This document shows positions 51,557 to 61,520 of a stretch of 64,000 nucleotides of DNA, piece after piece (within the stretch, counting starts at the first letter, position 1; each line of letters begins with the position of its first letter). The stretch lies in the NCBI RefSeq assembly GCF_012726265.1, contig NZ_JAASAG010000011.1:245322-309321 (forward strand), written 5' to 3'. Origin of the DNA: Streptomyces sp. HNM0575. GTDB taxonomy: Bacteria; Actinomycetota; Actinomycetes; Streptomycetales; Streptomycetaceae. The notes below the pieces were generated by a model. That model saw only the letters and a list, made by a program, of their open reading frames with translations. It made no database searches and was not told the DNA's origin. Both the position numbers and the translations under genes were made by a program.

Positions 51557-52078
51557 TTAGTCCTGCCCGTACCGCGGATCCACCGACTCCGGTGACAGGC
51601 CCAGCAGTTCGGCCACCTGCTCGACGACGACCTCGTGCACGAGCAGCGCCCGCTCGTCGCGGTTGCGTGTACGGATCTCGACGGGGCGGCGGTAGACGAC
51701 GATCCGGTCGGGCCGTCCGCTCCTCGACTCGGCGACCCTTCCCAGCGGTACGGCCTCGGCCTGTTCGTCCAGTTCGCCGTCGTCGCTGCGGGGCACCTCC
51801 TGCACCGCGAACTCCACGCCCGTCAGCTGCGGCCACCGCCGCTCCAGCCTGCTGACCGAGTCGCGCACCAGATCGTCGAAGGCTTCGGAACGGCTTACGG
51901 CCAGGGGCACTTGGGGCGGCGCGACCGGGCCGCGCATGCCGCGCCCGTGACGGTCGCGCCGCCGCGGTCCGGGGTCGGGGCGGCCGGAACCGCCGGCACC
52001 CTCGCCCCGCTCCCGCGAGTCGTCCCCGTCTTCCCGGTCGTCCCGGTCCGGTCCGCCGGGCGTTGCAGGGCTGTTCAT
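51557..52078 (-). CDS. Metallopeptidase-family (zincin-like) protein with degenerate HExxH
   Basis: A 173-residue protein equivalent by context to M. tuberculosis Rv3259. FDDLVRDSVSRLERRWPQLTG, VPLGRVAESRSGRPDRIVVY and RDERALLVHEVVVEQVAELLG are the recognisable blocks. The canonical HExxH is HEVVVEQ here: first His and Glu are kept, the second His is not, so zinc hydrolase activity is doubtful or uses other ligands. ATG 52078 follows CAGGACG; the first ~55 residues are charged and disordered. The unusual TAA stop lies in the target duplication of the MITE. Confidence 0.8.
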   Translation of the reverse strand: MNSPATPGGPDRDDREDGDDSRERGEGAGGSGRPDPGPRRRDRHGRGMRGPVAPPQVPLAVSRSEAFDDLVRDSVSRLERRWPQLTGVEFAVQEVPRSDDGELDEQAEAVPLGRVAESRSGRPDRIVVYRRPVEIRTRNRDERALLVHEVVVEQVAELLGLSPESVDPRYGQD

Positions 52079-52395
52079 CGTCCTGAGAGTAGCGGCCGTA
52101 CCGCCGGGATCCGCGATCACCGGAACATTCACAACCGTGTCGAAGAGTGACCGGTGTCATGACCTTTGGGGTCGTTTCTTGTGCCCGGCGCGACCGGTGA
52201 TCTCGCCCTCCTCGGACCGTTCGCGACAGCTCACGACCACTTGGTGCCGGATCCCCGACTCCCAACGGGCGCAAGGGTGTCGGGGCTACGTTCTTCCCGC
52301 AGATCAGGTGTTTCAGGCGAACCGGGACGACACGACTGAGTGACGTCAAGAAGAGTCGTCGCAGGCCGCTCAAGAGTGCGGTACGGTCCATCGTC
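52079..52395. other. 317-bp divergent intergenic region
   Basis: Separates the metallopeptidase-family gene from DUF3499. It should hold both promoters. GTACGGTCC (52380-52388) just before the GTG of DUF3499 could be a -10 for a leaderless or short-leader transcript. The rest shows no repeat, hairpin or open frame worth naming. Confidence 0.3.
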
Positions 52396-52794
52396 GTGAG
52401 CCCTGTACGTCGCTGTTCGCGAACCGCCTGCGGCCGTCCCGCCGTCGCGACGCTGACGTACGTCTATGCGGACTCCACCGCCGTGCTCGGTCCCCTCGCC
52501 ACATACGCCGAACCGCACTGCTACGACCTGTGTTCGGAGCATTCGGAGCGCCTCACCGCCCCCCGCGGATGGGAGGTCGTACGCCTCGCCGTCGACGCGG
52601 GCCCGGCCAGGCCGAGCGGTGACGATCTCGAAGCGCTCGCCAACGCCGTGCGGGAGGCGGCCCGTACGCCACGGCGCGACCCTTCCGCGGCCGCGCCCTC
52701 CGACGCGGTCGGCGGCCCCGAAGGGCGCGACTCCGATCCGATGGAGGTCGCGCGGCGCGGCCATCTGCGCGTACTGAGGTCGCCGGAGCAGTAG
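52396..52794 (+). CDS. DUF3499-family protein
   Basis: A 132-residue actinobacterial protein. Paired Cys (VRRCSRTACGRPAVATLTYV; AEPHCYDLCSEHSERLTAPR) look like a small zinc ribbon; WEVVRLAVDAG follows, then a variable tail. Function unknown. It keeps its place next to manB, as Rv3258c does beside Rv3257c in M. tuberculosis (recalled). GTG 52396 is the only reasonable start. Confidence 0.87.
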   Translation: MSPVRRCSRTACGRPAVATLTYVYADSTAVLGPLATYAEPHCYDLCSEHSERLTAPRGWEVVRLAVDAGPARPSGDDLEALANAVREAARTPRRDPSAAAPSDAVGGPEGRDSDPMEVARRGHLRVLRSPEQ

Positions 52795-53032
52795 ACGGCA
52801 CGCGCCCGACAGGCCCTGGGGACACGGGAGATCGTCTTCCGCAGCGGGTAGATTTGGGCACCCGGTGAGCTGCCGGGACCGTTCCGCCGGACCCGGCACC
52901 GGACCGCCGGACACCGCACACGCACACCGCACACGTACACCGGAGACGGGAATCCGGCGACCCGGGAGCCACGGGATCTCACCACCACCACCCGGGGCCC
53001 GGGAATCCGAAGACCCAGGAGAGGGCTGCCCC

Positions 53033-54397
53033 GTGACTGATCTGTCGGAGATCGTGAAGGCGTACGACGTGCGCGGCGTCGTGCCGGACCAGTGGGACGA
53101 GCCGCTGGCCGAGTTGTTCGGAGCCGCCTTCGTACGGGTCACGGACGCGTCCGCGATCGTCGTCGGGCACGACATGCGGCCCTCGTCGCCGGGACTTTCG
53201 CGGGCGTTCGGGCGCGGCGCGGCCCGGCAGGGCGCGGACGTCACCGGGATCGGCCTGTGCTCGACCGACCAGCTCTACTTCGCCAGCGGCCAACTCGGCC
53301 TGCCCGGCGCGATGTTCACCGCGAGCCACAACCCCGCCCGCTACAACGGCATCAAGATGTGCCACGCGGGCGCACAGCCCGTCGGACAGGACAGCGGACT
53401 GACGGACATCCGCGAACTCGTGGAGGACTGGGCCGAGTCGGGCCCGCCGCCGCGCGCGGAAGGCGTCACCGAGGGGACCGTCACCGAGCGCGACGTGCTC
53501 TCCGACTACGCGGCACACCTGCGCACGCTCGTCGACCTCACCTCGATCCGCGAGCTGTCCGTCGTCGTGGACGCGGGCAACGGCATGGGCGGCCACACCG
53601 TGCCGACCGTGTTCGAAGGCCTGCCCCTCCGACTCGACTCCATGTACTTCGAGTTGGACGGCACGTTCCCCAACCACGAGGCCAATCCGCTCGATCCGAA
53701 GAACATCGTCGACCTTCAGAAGCGCGTGCGGGAGACCGGCGCGGACATCGGCCTCGCCTTCGACGGCGACGCCGACCGCTGCTTCGTGGTCGACGAGAAG
53801 GGCGACCCCGTCCCGCCGTCCGCGGTCACCGCGCTCGTCGCGGCACGCGAACTCGCCAAGTCGCCCGGATCCACGGTCATCCACAACCTGATCACGTCGT
53901 GGTCCGTGCCCGAAGTCGTACGGGAAGAGGGCGGCACACCCGTACGCACACGCGTCGGGCACTCCTTCATCAAGGCCGAAATGGCCCGCACCGGCGCGAT
54001 CTTCGGCGGTGAGCACTCCGCGCACTACTACTTCCGCGACTTCTGGAACGCGGACACCGGCATGCTCGCCGCGCTGCACGTGCTCGCCGCGCTCGGCGGT
54101 CAGCCGGGCACGCTCTCGGAGCTCGTCGCGGAGTACGACCGCTACGCCGCCTCCGGCGAGATCAACAGCAGGGTCGAGGACCAGGAAGGGCGTGCCGCCG
54201 CGGTGCGGGCCGCCTACCAGGACCGGGACGGCGTCGAGATCGACGAACTGGACGGGCTGACGGTCACCGCCGGCGACTGGTGGTTCAACCTGCGCGCCTC
54301 CAACACCGAACCGCTTCTCCGGCTGAACGTCGAGGCGCGCGACCGGGCGACGGCGGACGCGGTACGGGACGAGGTGCTCGCGATCGTGCGGGCGTGA
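53033..54397 (+). CDS. manB: Phosphomannomutase/phosphoglucomutase
   Basis: A 454-residue alpha-D-phosphohexomutase interconverting mannose-6-phosphate and mannose-1-phosphate. The catalytic Ser lies in FTASHNPARYNGIK (about residue 99), the Mg site in AFDGDADRCFVV (about 243), the sugar-binding loop in FGGEHSAHYYFRDFWNADTG (about 323) and the phosphate-binding loop in LRASNTEPLLRLNVEA near the C-terminus. GTG 53033 follows AGGAGAGG; the frame is open upstream without support. It starts a run of mannose-phosphate genes and would feed the GDP-mannose pathway. Confidence 0.95.
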   Translation: MTDLSEIVKAYDVRGVVPDQWDEPLAELFGAAFVRVTDASAIVVGHDMRPSSPGLSRAFGRGAARQGADVTGIGLCSTDQLYFASGQLGLPGAMFTASHNPARYNGIKMCHAGAQPVGQDSGLTDIRELVEDWAESGPPPRAEGVTEGTVTERDVLSDYAAHLRTLVDLTSIRELSVVVDAGNGMGGHTVPTVFEGLPLRLDSMYFELDGTFPNHEANPLDPKNIVDLQKRVRETGADIGLAFDGDADRCFVVDEKGDPVPPSAVTALVAARELAKSPGSTVIHNLITSWSVPEVVREEGGTPVRTRVGHSFIKAEMARTGAIFGGEHSAHYYFRDFWNADTGMLAALHVLAALGGQPGTLSELVAEYDRYAASGEINSRVEDQEGRAAAVRAAYQDRDGVEIDELDGLTVTAGDWWFNLRASNTEPLLRLNVEARDRATADAVRDEVLAIVRA

Positions 54398-54797
54398 GCG
54401 GTGGGCCGGGAGCACCGGCCTGTGAGGGTGCCCTGTGAGCGCGGCCTGTGAGCGGGTCGGTGAACGGGCCGGTGAACGGGGTCCGTTAGGGGTCGCGAGC
54501 GGGCCTGTGAGCGGCGGCTCTGAACTACCGGCCTGTGAGCGGCGGCTCGTGAACTACCGGCCTGTGAGCGGCGGTTAGCCGGCCGCTCAGTGAGGCCGGG
54601 CAGCGGTGGGCGAGCGGGGCGACCCGGTGACCCCGGCCCGCGAGCCGGGCAGAGCGCGAAGCGCCCGGCCGCGAGTCCGCCGCCCCGCCGCCCCGCCGCA
54701 TAACCGTTCACAGGGCCTGCTCGCCCGCACGACACGGGCCGTATCTCCGGCGGTACCCTGGCGGCCCAGCCGCTCCGCCCGCGAAAGGGACGAAACC
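54398..54797. repeat. 400-bp gap with tandem repeats after manB
   Basis: TGTGAGCG words and GGTGAACGGG copies fill 54410-54480. A 28-29 bp unit beginning GGCCTGTGAGCGGCGGCT and ending GAACTACC is repeated 2.7 times at 54502-54578. The remaining sequence to 54790 has no repeat or protein-like frame; GAAAGGGACGAAACC before 54798 is the ribosome-binding site of the Trm112 gene. Confidence 0.75.
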
Positions 54798-54995
54798 ATG
54801 CCGCTCGAAGCCGGTCTTCTGGACATCCTCGCCTGCCCGGCGTGCCACGCGCCGCTCCACGAGGAGCCGGAGGACGCGGAGGCGGGACGACCCGAGGAGC
54901 TCGTGTGCACGGGCGGCACCGAGTGCGGCCTCGTCTACCCGGTGCGCGACGGAATTCCGGTTCTCCTCGTCGACGAGGCGCGGCGCCCCGGCTGA
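54798..54995 (+). CDS. Trm112-family zinc-binding protein
   Basis: A 65-residue Trm112/YcaR-type protein: LLDILACPACHAPLHEEPED (first CxxC), then EELVCTGGTECGLVYPVRDGIPVLL (second Cys pair and the RxGIPVLL signature). Eukaryotic Trm112 activates methyltransferases; bacterial members have no settled partner. In actinobacteria it stands between manB and the SIS isomerase, as here. Confidence 0.9.
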   Translation: MPLEAGLLDILACPACHAPLHEEPEDAEAGRPEELVCTGGTECGLVYPVRDGIPVLLVDEARRPG

Positions 54996-55170
54996 CCGGC
55001 CGCGGCCCGTCCACCGGCGCCCGGTGCCCGGTGCTCCTCCACCGGAGACCGCTCACCGAAGCGGGACCGGCCCTGGCCACCGGCTGCCCCACCCGGGCAG
55101 CACACTCCCCGACTCACACCACGCGGCGCGGGCAGCTCGTCGTCCAGCGGCCGATCGGAGGCTCCGGAAG

Positions 55171-56439
55171 ATGCTCGACGAGTCACTCCTCGACTCTCCA
55201 GACGCCCTCGCCCGTGCGGACACCGCCGGGCTGCTGCGCGGCAGCGCCGAAGCGGGCGCCTACGTGCGTAGGGCCGTGCGCCAGGCCGGCGAGACAGGGC
55301 TCGCCGGCCTGCGGCCCGACGGCAGGCCGCGCGCGGTGTTCGTCGCCGGACCCGGGCCCGCGCCCGGCTGCGCCGCGGATCTGCTCGGAGCGCTCGGCAG
55401 CGACGCCGTACCCGTCACGCTGCTGCGGCCCACCGGCGCCCTCGCCGCACCCGGTGCGCTGCGCTGGACGCTCCCGGGCTGGGCGGGCTCGCTCGACCTG
55501 CTGCTGGTCACGACACCGGACGGGTCCGAAGCCGGGCTCACGGCACTGATCGAGCAGGCGTACCGGCGCGGCTGCACCGTCGTGACCCTCTGCCCGGCGG
55601 GTTCGCCCGCGGCGGAGCTGACGGGGGAGACGCACGGACTGGCCGTGCCGCTGGGTCCCGTGCGGCCGGCGGCCCCGGGCGGCCCGAACGCGGGGACCGG
55701 GGTATCGGGGACCGGGGCGCCGGGGACCGGCGCGTCCGCGGGGAACGGCGGCGCACCACCGGGCGACTCCGGCCTCCCGCCGCACCCGCGGCCCGTGGAG
55801 CCGCGCACCATGACGGCGGCGCCCGGACTCCTCTGGCCGCTGCTCACGCCGCTTCTCGTGCTCTCCGACCGTCTCGGCCTGCTCGACGCCCCGGAGCCCG
55901 CACTGGAGTCGCTGGCCGCCCGGCTCGACCAGGTCGCGGAGCGCTGCGGCCCGGCCGTCGCCGCGTACAGCAATCCGGCCAAGTCCCTGGCGACCGAACT
56001 CACCGACACGCTCCCGCTGTTGTGGAGCGAGGGCGCCCTGGCCGCAGCCGTCGCACGGCACGGCGCCGTCACGCTCACGGCACTCCCCGGGCTGCCTGCC
56101 ATGGCCGCCGCCCTCCCCGAGGCGATGGCCGCGCACGGCGGTCTGCTGTCCGGCGCGCTCGCCCCGGCCGCCGGAGACGATGACTTCTTCCGCGACCGCG
56201 TGGAGGAACCGGAGCCGCTGCACGCCCGGATCCTCCTGCTGCGCGACCAGGCCCCCGGCGCCGAGTCCGCCGTCGTCGCGGCCCGTGACATCGCCCACGC
56301 GCACGACGTGCCGCTCAGCGAACTCGAACCCCCCGAGGGCAGCAGCCCCCTCGAAGCCGCCGGCGAGCTGATCGCCACCATGGATTTCGCCGCCGTTTAC
56401 CTGTCGCTGGCCGACGGCGGCGCATCATCGCCCTCGTAA
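55171..56439 (+). CDS. SIS-domain phosphosugar isomerase-like protein
   Basis: A 422-residue protein resembling bifunctional phosphoglucose/phosphomannose isomerases. The N-terminal SIS-like half has AVFVAGPGPAPGCAADLLGA and LDLLLVTTPDGSEAG where canonical enzymes have GMGGSAI-type loops, so the sugar-binding site is altered. The C-terminal half contains NPAKSLATELTDTLPLLWSE and HDVPLSELEPPEGSSPLEAA, the latter typical of the group. A Gly/Ala/Thr/Pro insertion (GTGVSGTGAPGTGASAGNGG, about 178-197) separates the halves. ATG 55171 follows GGAGGCTCCGG. Flanked by manB and manA, it is likely to act in mannose metabolism, catalytically or as a regulator. Confidence 0.8.
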   Translation: MLDESLLDSPDALARADTAGLLRGSAEAGAYVRRAVRQAGETGLAGLRPDGRPRAVFVAGPGPAPGCAADLLGALGSDAVPVTLLRPTGALAAPGALRWTLPGWAGSLDLLLVTTPDGSEAGLTALIEQAYRRGCTVVTLCPAGSPAAELTGETHGLAVPLGPVRPAAPGGPNAGTGVSGTGAPGTGASAGNGGAPPGDSGLPPHPRPVEPRTMTAAPGLLWPLLTPLLVLSDRLGLLDAPEPALESLAARLDQVAERCGPAVAAYSNPAKSLATELTDTLPLLWSEGALAAAVARHGAVTLTALPGLPAMAAALPEAMAAHGGLLSGALAPAAGDDDFFRDRVEEPEPLHARILLLRDQAPGAESAVVAARDIAHAHDVPLSELEPPEGSSPLEAAGELIATMDFAAVYLSLADGGASSPS

Positions 56440-56519
56440 ACCCGCCGTAGCCGCCGTAGCCCGCTGGACCGCCGCCGAACCCTGCCGTAGCCGCGCCGAA
56501 GGAAGCGAAGCACCACCGC

Positions 56520-57770
56520 ATGGACCGCCTCACCAACACCGTCAGGCCCTACGCATGGGGCTCAACCACCGCCATCCCCGCCCTCCTCGGGACGGCACCC
56601 ACCGGCGAGCCCCAGGCCGAGCTGTGGATGGGCGCACACCCGGGCGCTCCGTCGACCCTCGTACGGGACGGCCGCGAACGGACCCTGACGGAGATCATCG
56701 AGGCGGATCCGGAAGGGGAGTTGGGGCCGGAGACCGTACGGGCCTTCGGGCCGCGCCTGCCCTTCCTGCTGAAGGTGCTCGCCGCCGCGTCGCCGCTGTC
56801 GCTCCAGGTGCACCCGGATCCGGCGCAGGCCCGCGAGGGCTTCGACGAGGAGGAGGCGCGCGGCGTCCCCGTCGACGCACCGGAACGCAACTACAAGGAC
56901 GCCGGCCACAAGCCCGAACTGATCTGCGCGCTCACGGACTTCGACGGCCTGTGCGGATTCCGGCCGGCACCGGAGGCGGCGGATCTGCTGGCGGGGCTGG
57001 AGGTCGACGCGCTGAAGCCGTACGCCGACATCCTGCGGGCCAGCCCCGCGAGCGACGCGCTGCGTGAGGTGCTGACCGCCGTGCTCACCGCCGACCGGGA
57101 CGAGATCGCGGGGACGGTCGCCGAGGCGGCGCGGTCGGCGGCCCGGCTCTCGGCGGACACGGACACGGACTCCGGCACCGGCGCCGGCACTGGCACTGGC
57201 ACCGGTGCCCATGCCCGCGCGTACGCCCTCTGCGCCTCGCTCGCCGAGCACTACCCGGGCGACCCGGGCGTGCTCGCCGCCATGCTCCTCAACCACGTGC
57301 GCCTCGCCCCGGGCGAGGCCCTCTATCTCGGCGCGGGAGTCCCGCACGCCTATCTCAGCGGCCTCGGCGTGGAGATCATGGCGAATTCCGACAACGTGCT
57401 GCGCTGCGGTCTGACCCCGAAGCACGTCGACGTACCCGAACTGCTGCGCATCGTCCGCTTCCAGCCCGGAGAGCCCGGCATCCTCCACCCCGAGGCGGGC
57501 CCGTCCGGTGAGGAGCGCTACGAGGCACCCGTCGGCGAATTCCGCCTGTCCCGCTGCATGATCGCGCCGGGCGCGGGAGCGGCGCCGCTGAGCGCCCGCA
57601 CACCCCAGATCCTGCTGTGCACCGCCGGACACGTGGTCCTGCGGGGCGGCGCCGAAGGAGCCGAGGACGAACTGACCCTGGAACCCGGCCGGTCCGCCTA
57701 CGTCAGGGCCGGGGAGCGGGTCGACGCGACCGGTGACGGTACGCTCTTCCGGGCCACGGTGGCCGTCTGA
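56520..57770 (+). CDS. manA: Mannose-6-phosphate isomerase, class I
   Basis: A 416-residue cupin-type zinc enzyme interconverting fructose-6-phosphate and mannose-6-phosphate. LTNTVRPYAWGSTTAIPALL (N-terminal signature), LSLQVHPDPAQAREGF (zinc Gln and His), NYKDAGHKPELICALTDFDG (zinc Glu region) and YLGAGVPHAYLSGLGVEIMANSDN (zinc His and conserved loop) are all present. A Thr/Gly/Asp insertion (DTDTDSGTGAGTGTGTG, about 213-229) comes from GGCACT-like hexamer repeats at 57160-57205. ATG 56520 is the start. Confidence 0.95.
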   Translation: MDRLTNTVRPYAWGSTTAIPALLGTAPTGEPQAELWMGAHPGAPSTLVRDGRERTLTEIIEADPEGELGPETVRAFGPRLPFLLKVLAAASPLSLQVHPDPAQAREGFDEEEARGVPVDAPERNYKDAGHKPELICALTDFDGLCGFRPAPEAADLLAGLEVDALKPYADILRASPASDALREVLTAVLTADRDEIAGTVAEAARSAARLSADTDTDSGTGAGTGTGTGAHARAYALCASLAEHYPGDPGVLAAMLLNHVRLAPGEALYLGAGVPHAYLSGLGVEIMANSDNVLRCGLTPKHVDVPELLRIVRFQPGEPGILHPEAGPSGEERYEAPVGEFRLSRCMIAPGAGAAPLSARTPQILLCTAGHVVLRGGAEGAEDELTLEPGRSAYVRAGERVDATGDGTLFRATVAV

Positions 57771-57917
57771 CCCAGGCCCCGAGCGGGCGGCAGCCCGGGC
57801 AGACAGGGGAGCGGACATCCGGGCAGCGGGGCAGCCGGACGACCGGCGGGCGGCCGGACGGACACCGAAGACAGCACGGGTTCACGCGTATCACCGAGAA
57901 AGGGACGAACGACTCGT

Positions 57918-58850
57918 ATGAGTGCATCAGGCGGTTCGAAGGCGATCATCGCCGCGCTGGGCGCGAACTTGGCCATCGCCGCAGGCAAGTTCGTCGCCTT
58001 CGTATTCAGCGGCTCGTCCTCCATGCTCGCGGAGAGCGTCCACTCGCTCGCCGACTCGGGCAACCAGGCACTGCTGCTGCTCGGCGGCAAGCAGGCCAAG
58101 AAGGAAGCCAACGAGGAACACCCCTTCGGCTACGGCCGCGAGCGCTACATCTACGGATTCCTGGTCTCCATCGTCCTGTTCACCATCGGCGGCGTCTTCG
58201 CCCTCTACGAGGGATACGAGAAGATCAAGCACCCGCACCAACTCGAGAGCTGGTACTGGCCGGTGGGCGTGCTGCTCTTCGCCATCACCGCCGAGGCCTT
58301 CTCCTTCCGTACGGCGATAAAGGAGTCGAACGGGGTCCGCGGCTCGCTGAGCTGGACCCAGTTCGTACGCCGTGCCAAGGCTCCCGAACTGCCCATCGTG
58401 CTCCTGGAGGACCTCGGCGCGCTCGTCGGGCTCGTGCTCGCCCTCTTCGGAGTCGGCGCCGCCCTCGCCACCGGCAACGGCGTGTGGGACGGCATCGGCA
58501 CGATGTGCATCGGCGCACTGCTCGTTGTGATCGCGATAGTCCTGGCAGCGGAGACGAAGTCGCTGCTGCTCGGCGAGTCCGCAGACCCCGCGGAACGGGA
58601 GAAGATCCGCGCCGCGCTCGTGGACGGCCACACCGTGACGGGAATCATCCACATGCGGACGCTGCATCTGGGCCCCGAGGAACTGCTGGTCGCCGCGAAG
58701 GTGGCGGTGCAGCACGACGACACCGCGGCGGAGGTCGCGCGTGCGATCGACGAGGCGGAGGGCCGCATCCGGGAGTCGGTGCCGAGCGCGCGTGTGATCT
58801 ATCTGGAGCCCGACATCTACCGGCCGGCCGCGGCTTCCACGTCGAACTGA
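57918..58850 (+). CDS. Cation-diffusion-facilitator family transporter
   Basis: A 310-residue CDF protein with six TM segments. TM2 has SSMLAESVHSLADSGNQALL, with the usual His and Asp; the TM5 site, normally HxxxD, is LLEDLGALVGLVLALFG, so Glu/Asp replace the His pattern, as in the SLC30A9-like branch. A cytoplasmic C-terminal domain follows (GIIHMRTLHLGPEELLVAAK). Likely exports Zn, Mn or a related metal; the altered site makes specificity uncertain. ATG 57918 is preceded by GAAAGGGACGA. Confidence 0.88.
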   Translation: MSASGGSKAIIAALGANLAIAAGKFVAFVFSGSSSMLAESVHSLADSGNQALLLLGGKQAKKEANEEHPFGYGRERYIYGFLVSIVLFTIGGVFALYEGYEKIKHPHQLESWYWPVGVLLFAITAEAFSFRTAIKESNGVRGSLSWTQFVRRAKAPELPIVLLEDLGALVGLVLALFGVGAALATGNGVWDGIGTMCIGALLVVIAIVLAAETKSLLLGESADPAEREKIRAALVDGHTVTGIIHMRTLHLGPEELLVAAKVAVQHDDTAAEVARAIDEAEGRIRESVPSARVIYLEPDIYRPAAASTSN

Positions 58851-59290
58851 TCACGCCGCTCTGTCCGGTTTCGCCCACCGCTGAGCGCTTTGAACTCCCC
58901 ACCCCCTCAAGGCGGGTGCACCCCTCGGCCTCGTTTGTCAAATTATGCGCCGAGGTGTGGAAGGGCGCAGTGTTGGGCATCGGCACAACTGCGCGCACTG
59001 TGCGGCCGAAAACAGACCAGGTCCGCCCTTGCTCGCACCGTGGGCAATCCGTTCGACTGGACGAGCGGTGTAAATTCGTAGTGCACAGACGTCGCTGCTG
59101 ATGGCAGATCGGCCGGCCCGTACCGCGGGCCACCGAGGGAGAGAGGGCCTCCGACGGACTGGGCTGCGAGCAAGGGACCAGTGTGCCCGTGTGCGTTGTG
59201 TACGTACGCAGCGCAGGCACCGCACACGGAACCCGGCGCCGCAGCACGGACCTGTCAGCCATGACCTCGACATCGAGGAGAGCAGCTCGC
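58851..59290. other. 440-bp gap and long leader upstream of ahcY
   Basis: An inverted repeat CCTCGGC-N19-GCCGAGG (58923-58955) surrounds an AT-rich core (TTTGTCAAATTATG) and may end the CDF transcript or be an operator. A promoter-like patch (GTTCGACTGG ... GTGTAAATTCGTAGTG, 59051-59082) would leave a leader of about 200 nt. I looked for the SAH riboswitch core (GAGCGCTGC-type) and did not see it. An ATG at 59261 in frame with ahcY is possible but less likely as the start. Confidence 0.45.
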
Positions 59291-60748
<1,458 letters not shown>

Positions 60749-60813
60749 TCGGCGCCACCGCCGGAGCCGCCGCTCGGACCGGGCGGCACCGGCGGGCGCC
60801 CAGCAGCGACGCC

Positions 60814-60842
60814 AAGGCCCCTGCCCCCGCGGCGGGGGCCTT
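60814..60842 (+). terminator. Terminator hairpin after ahcY
   Basis: AAGGCCCC (60814-60821) pairs with GGGGCCTT (60835-60842), with further pairing of TGCC and GGCG inside. It is 66 bp after the stop. Confidence 0.75.
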
Positions 60843-60879
60843 CGGCCTGCCCTCAGACCCCCGCACGTAGAGTCCACCC

Positions 60880-61494
60880 ATGCCACGCGGCCGGTATTCG
60901 CTTCACGATCCGCACGATCACACCCCCCTCGGCGAAGAACACTTCCACTGCGCCACCGGCCCCTCCGGCTGGCGTTACGTCTCGCAGATCACCACCCCCT
61001 CCGGCGACCACGCCGGCTCCGTCGATCTGGCCCTCGACGAACTCGGCCGCCCCGTACGGCTCCAACTCCACGCCGGCGACTGGCAGGTACGCGGCGCCGC
61101 ACTCGACGGAGTCACCTGGGTCCGCACCGACCCGTCCGGCGAACACGCCCAGGAAGGCAACGCCGCCGCCCACTCCTTCACCGGCCGTTCCCCCGCATTT
61201 CTCATCGCGACGTCACGCCTGCTGCGGCCGGCCGCCGGCGAACCCGCCACCCGCATCCGACTCGTCGCGCTCACACCCCCCGTACTCGCCCCACGCACTC
61301 TCGATCAGTCCTGGACCTTGCTCAACACTGAAGCACACGCCACTGACAACGCCCCCCTGCTCGTAGAGAACTACCAGGTCAGCGAGGTCGACACCGGCGA
61401 GCAGCACCCCGTGCACATCGCTGGCGACGTCGTGCTCGCCGCACCCGGCATCGAGCTCGAGGAGCTGGAGTCACCGCCCTCCGGGTTCGGCTGA
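60880..61494 (+). CDS. Conserved actinobacterial protein of unknown function
   Basis: A 204-residue protein I do not recognise by name. It is soluble and beta-rich: GRYSLHDPHDHTPLGEEHFH, GWRYVSQITTPSGDHAGSVD, SWTLLNTEAHATDNAPLLVE and VHIAGDVVLAAPGIELEELE. The many His/Asp near the N-terminus could bind a metal or sugar. ATG 60880 follows the ahcY terminator closely. It is convergent with the RDD gene, only 26 bp away. Codon use is typical of the genome, so it is a real gene. Confidence 0.8.
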   Translation: MPRGRYSLHDPHDHTPLGEEHFHCATGPSGWRYVSQITTPSGDHAGSVDLALDELGRPVRLQLHAGDWQVRGAALDGVTWVRTDPSGEHAQEGNAAAHSFTGRSPAFLIATSRLLRPAAGEPATRIRLVALTPPVLAPRTLDQSWTLLNTEAHATDNAPLLVENYQVSEVDTGEQHPVHIAGDVVLAAPGIELEELESPPSGFG

Positions 61495-61520
61495 ACCCCG
61501 GCGTACAGCCGCCTCACACC

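Noticed and set aside
51053..51855. Open frames crossing the MITE on both strands
   Set aside because: They have no domains and are interrupted by the terminal repeats' context; the element carries no transposase.
58851..59290. SAH riboswitch upstream of ahcY
   Set aside because: The conserved core could not be recognised by eye; only an unexplained leader is reported.
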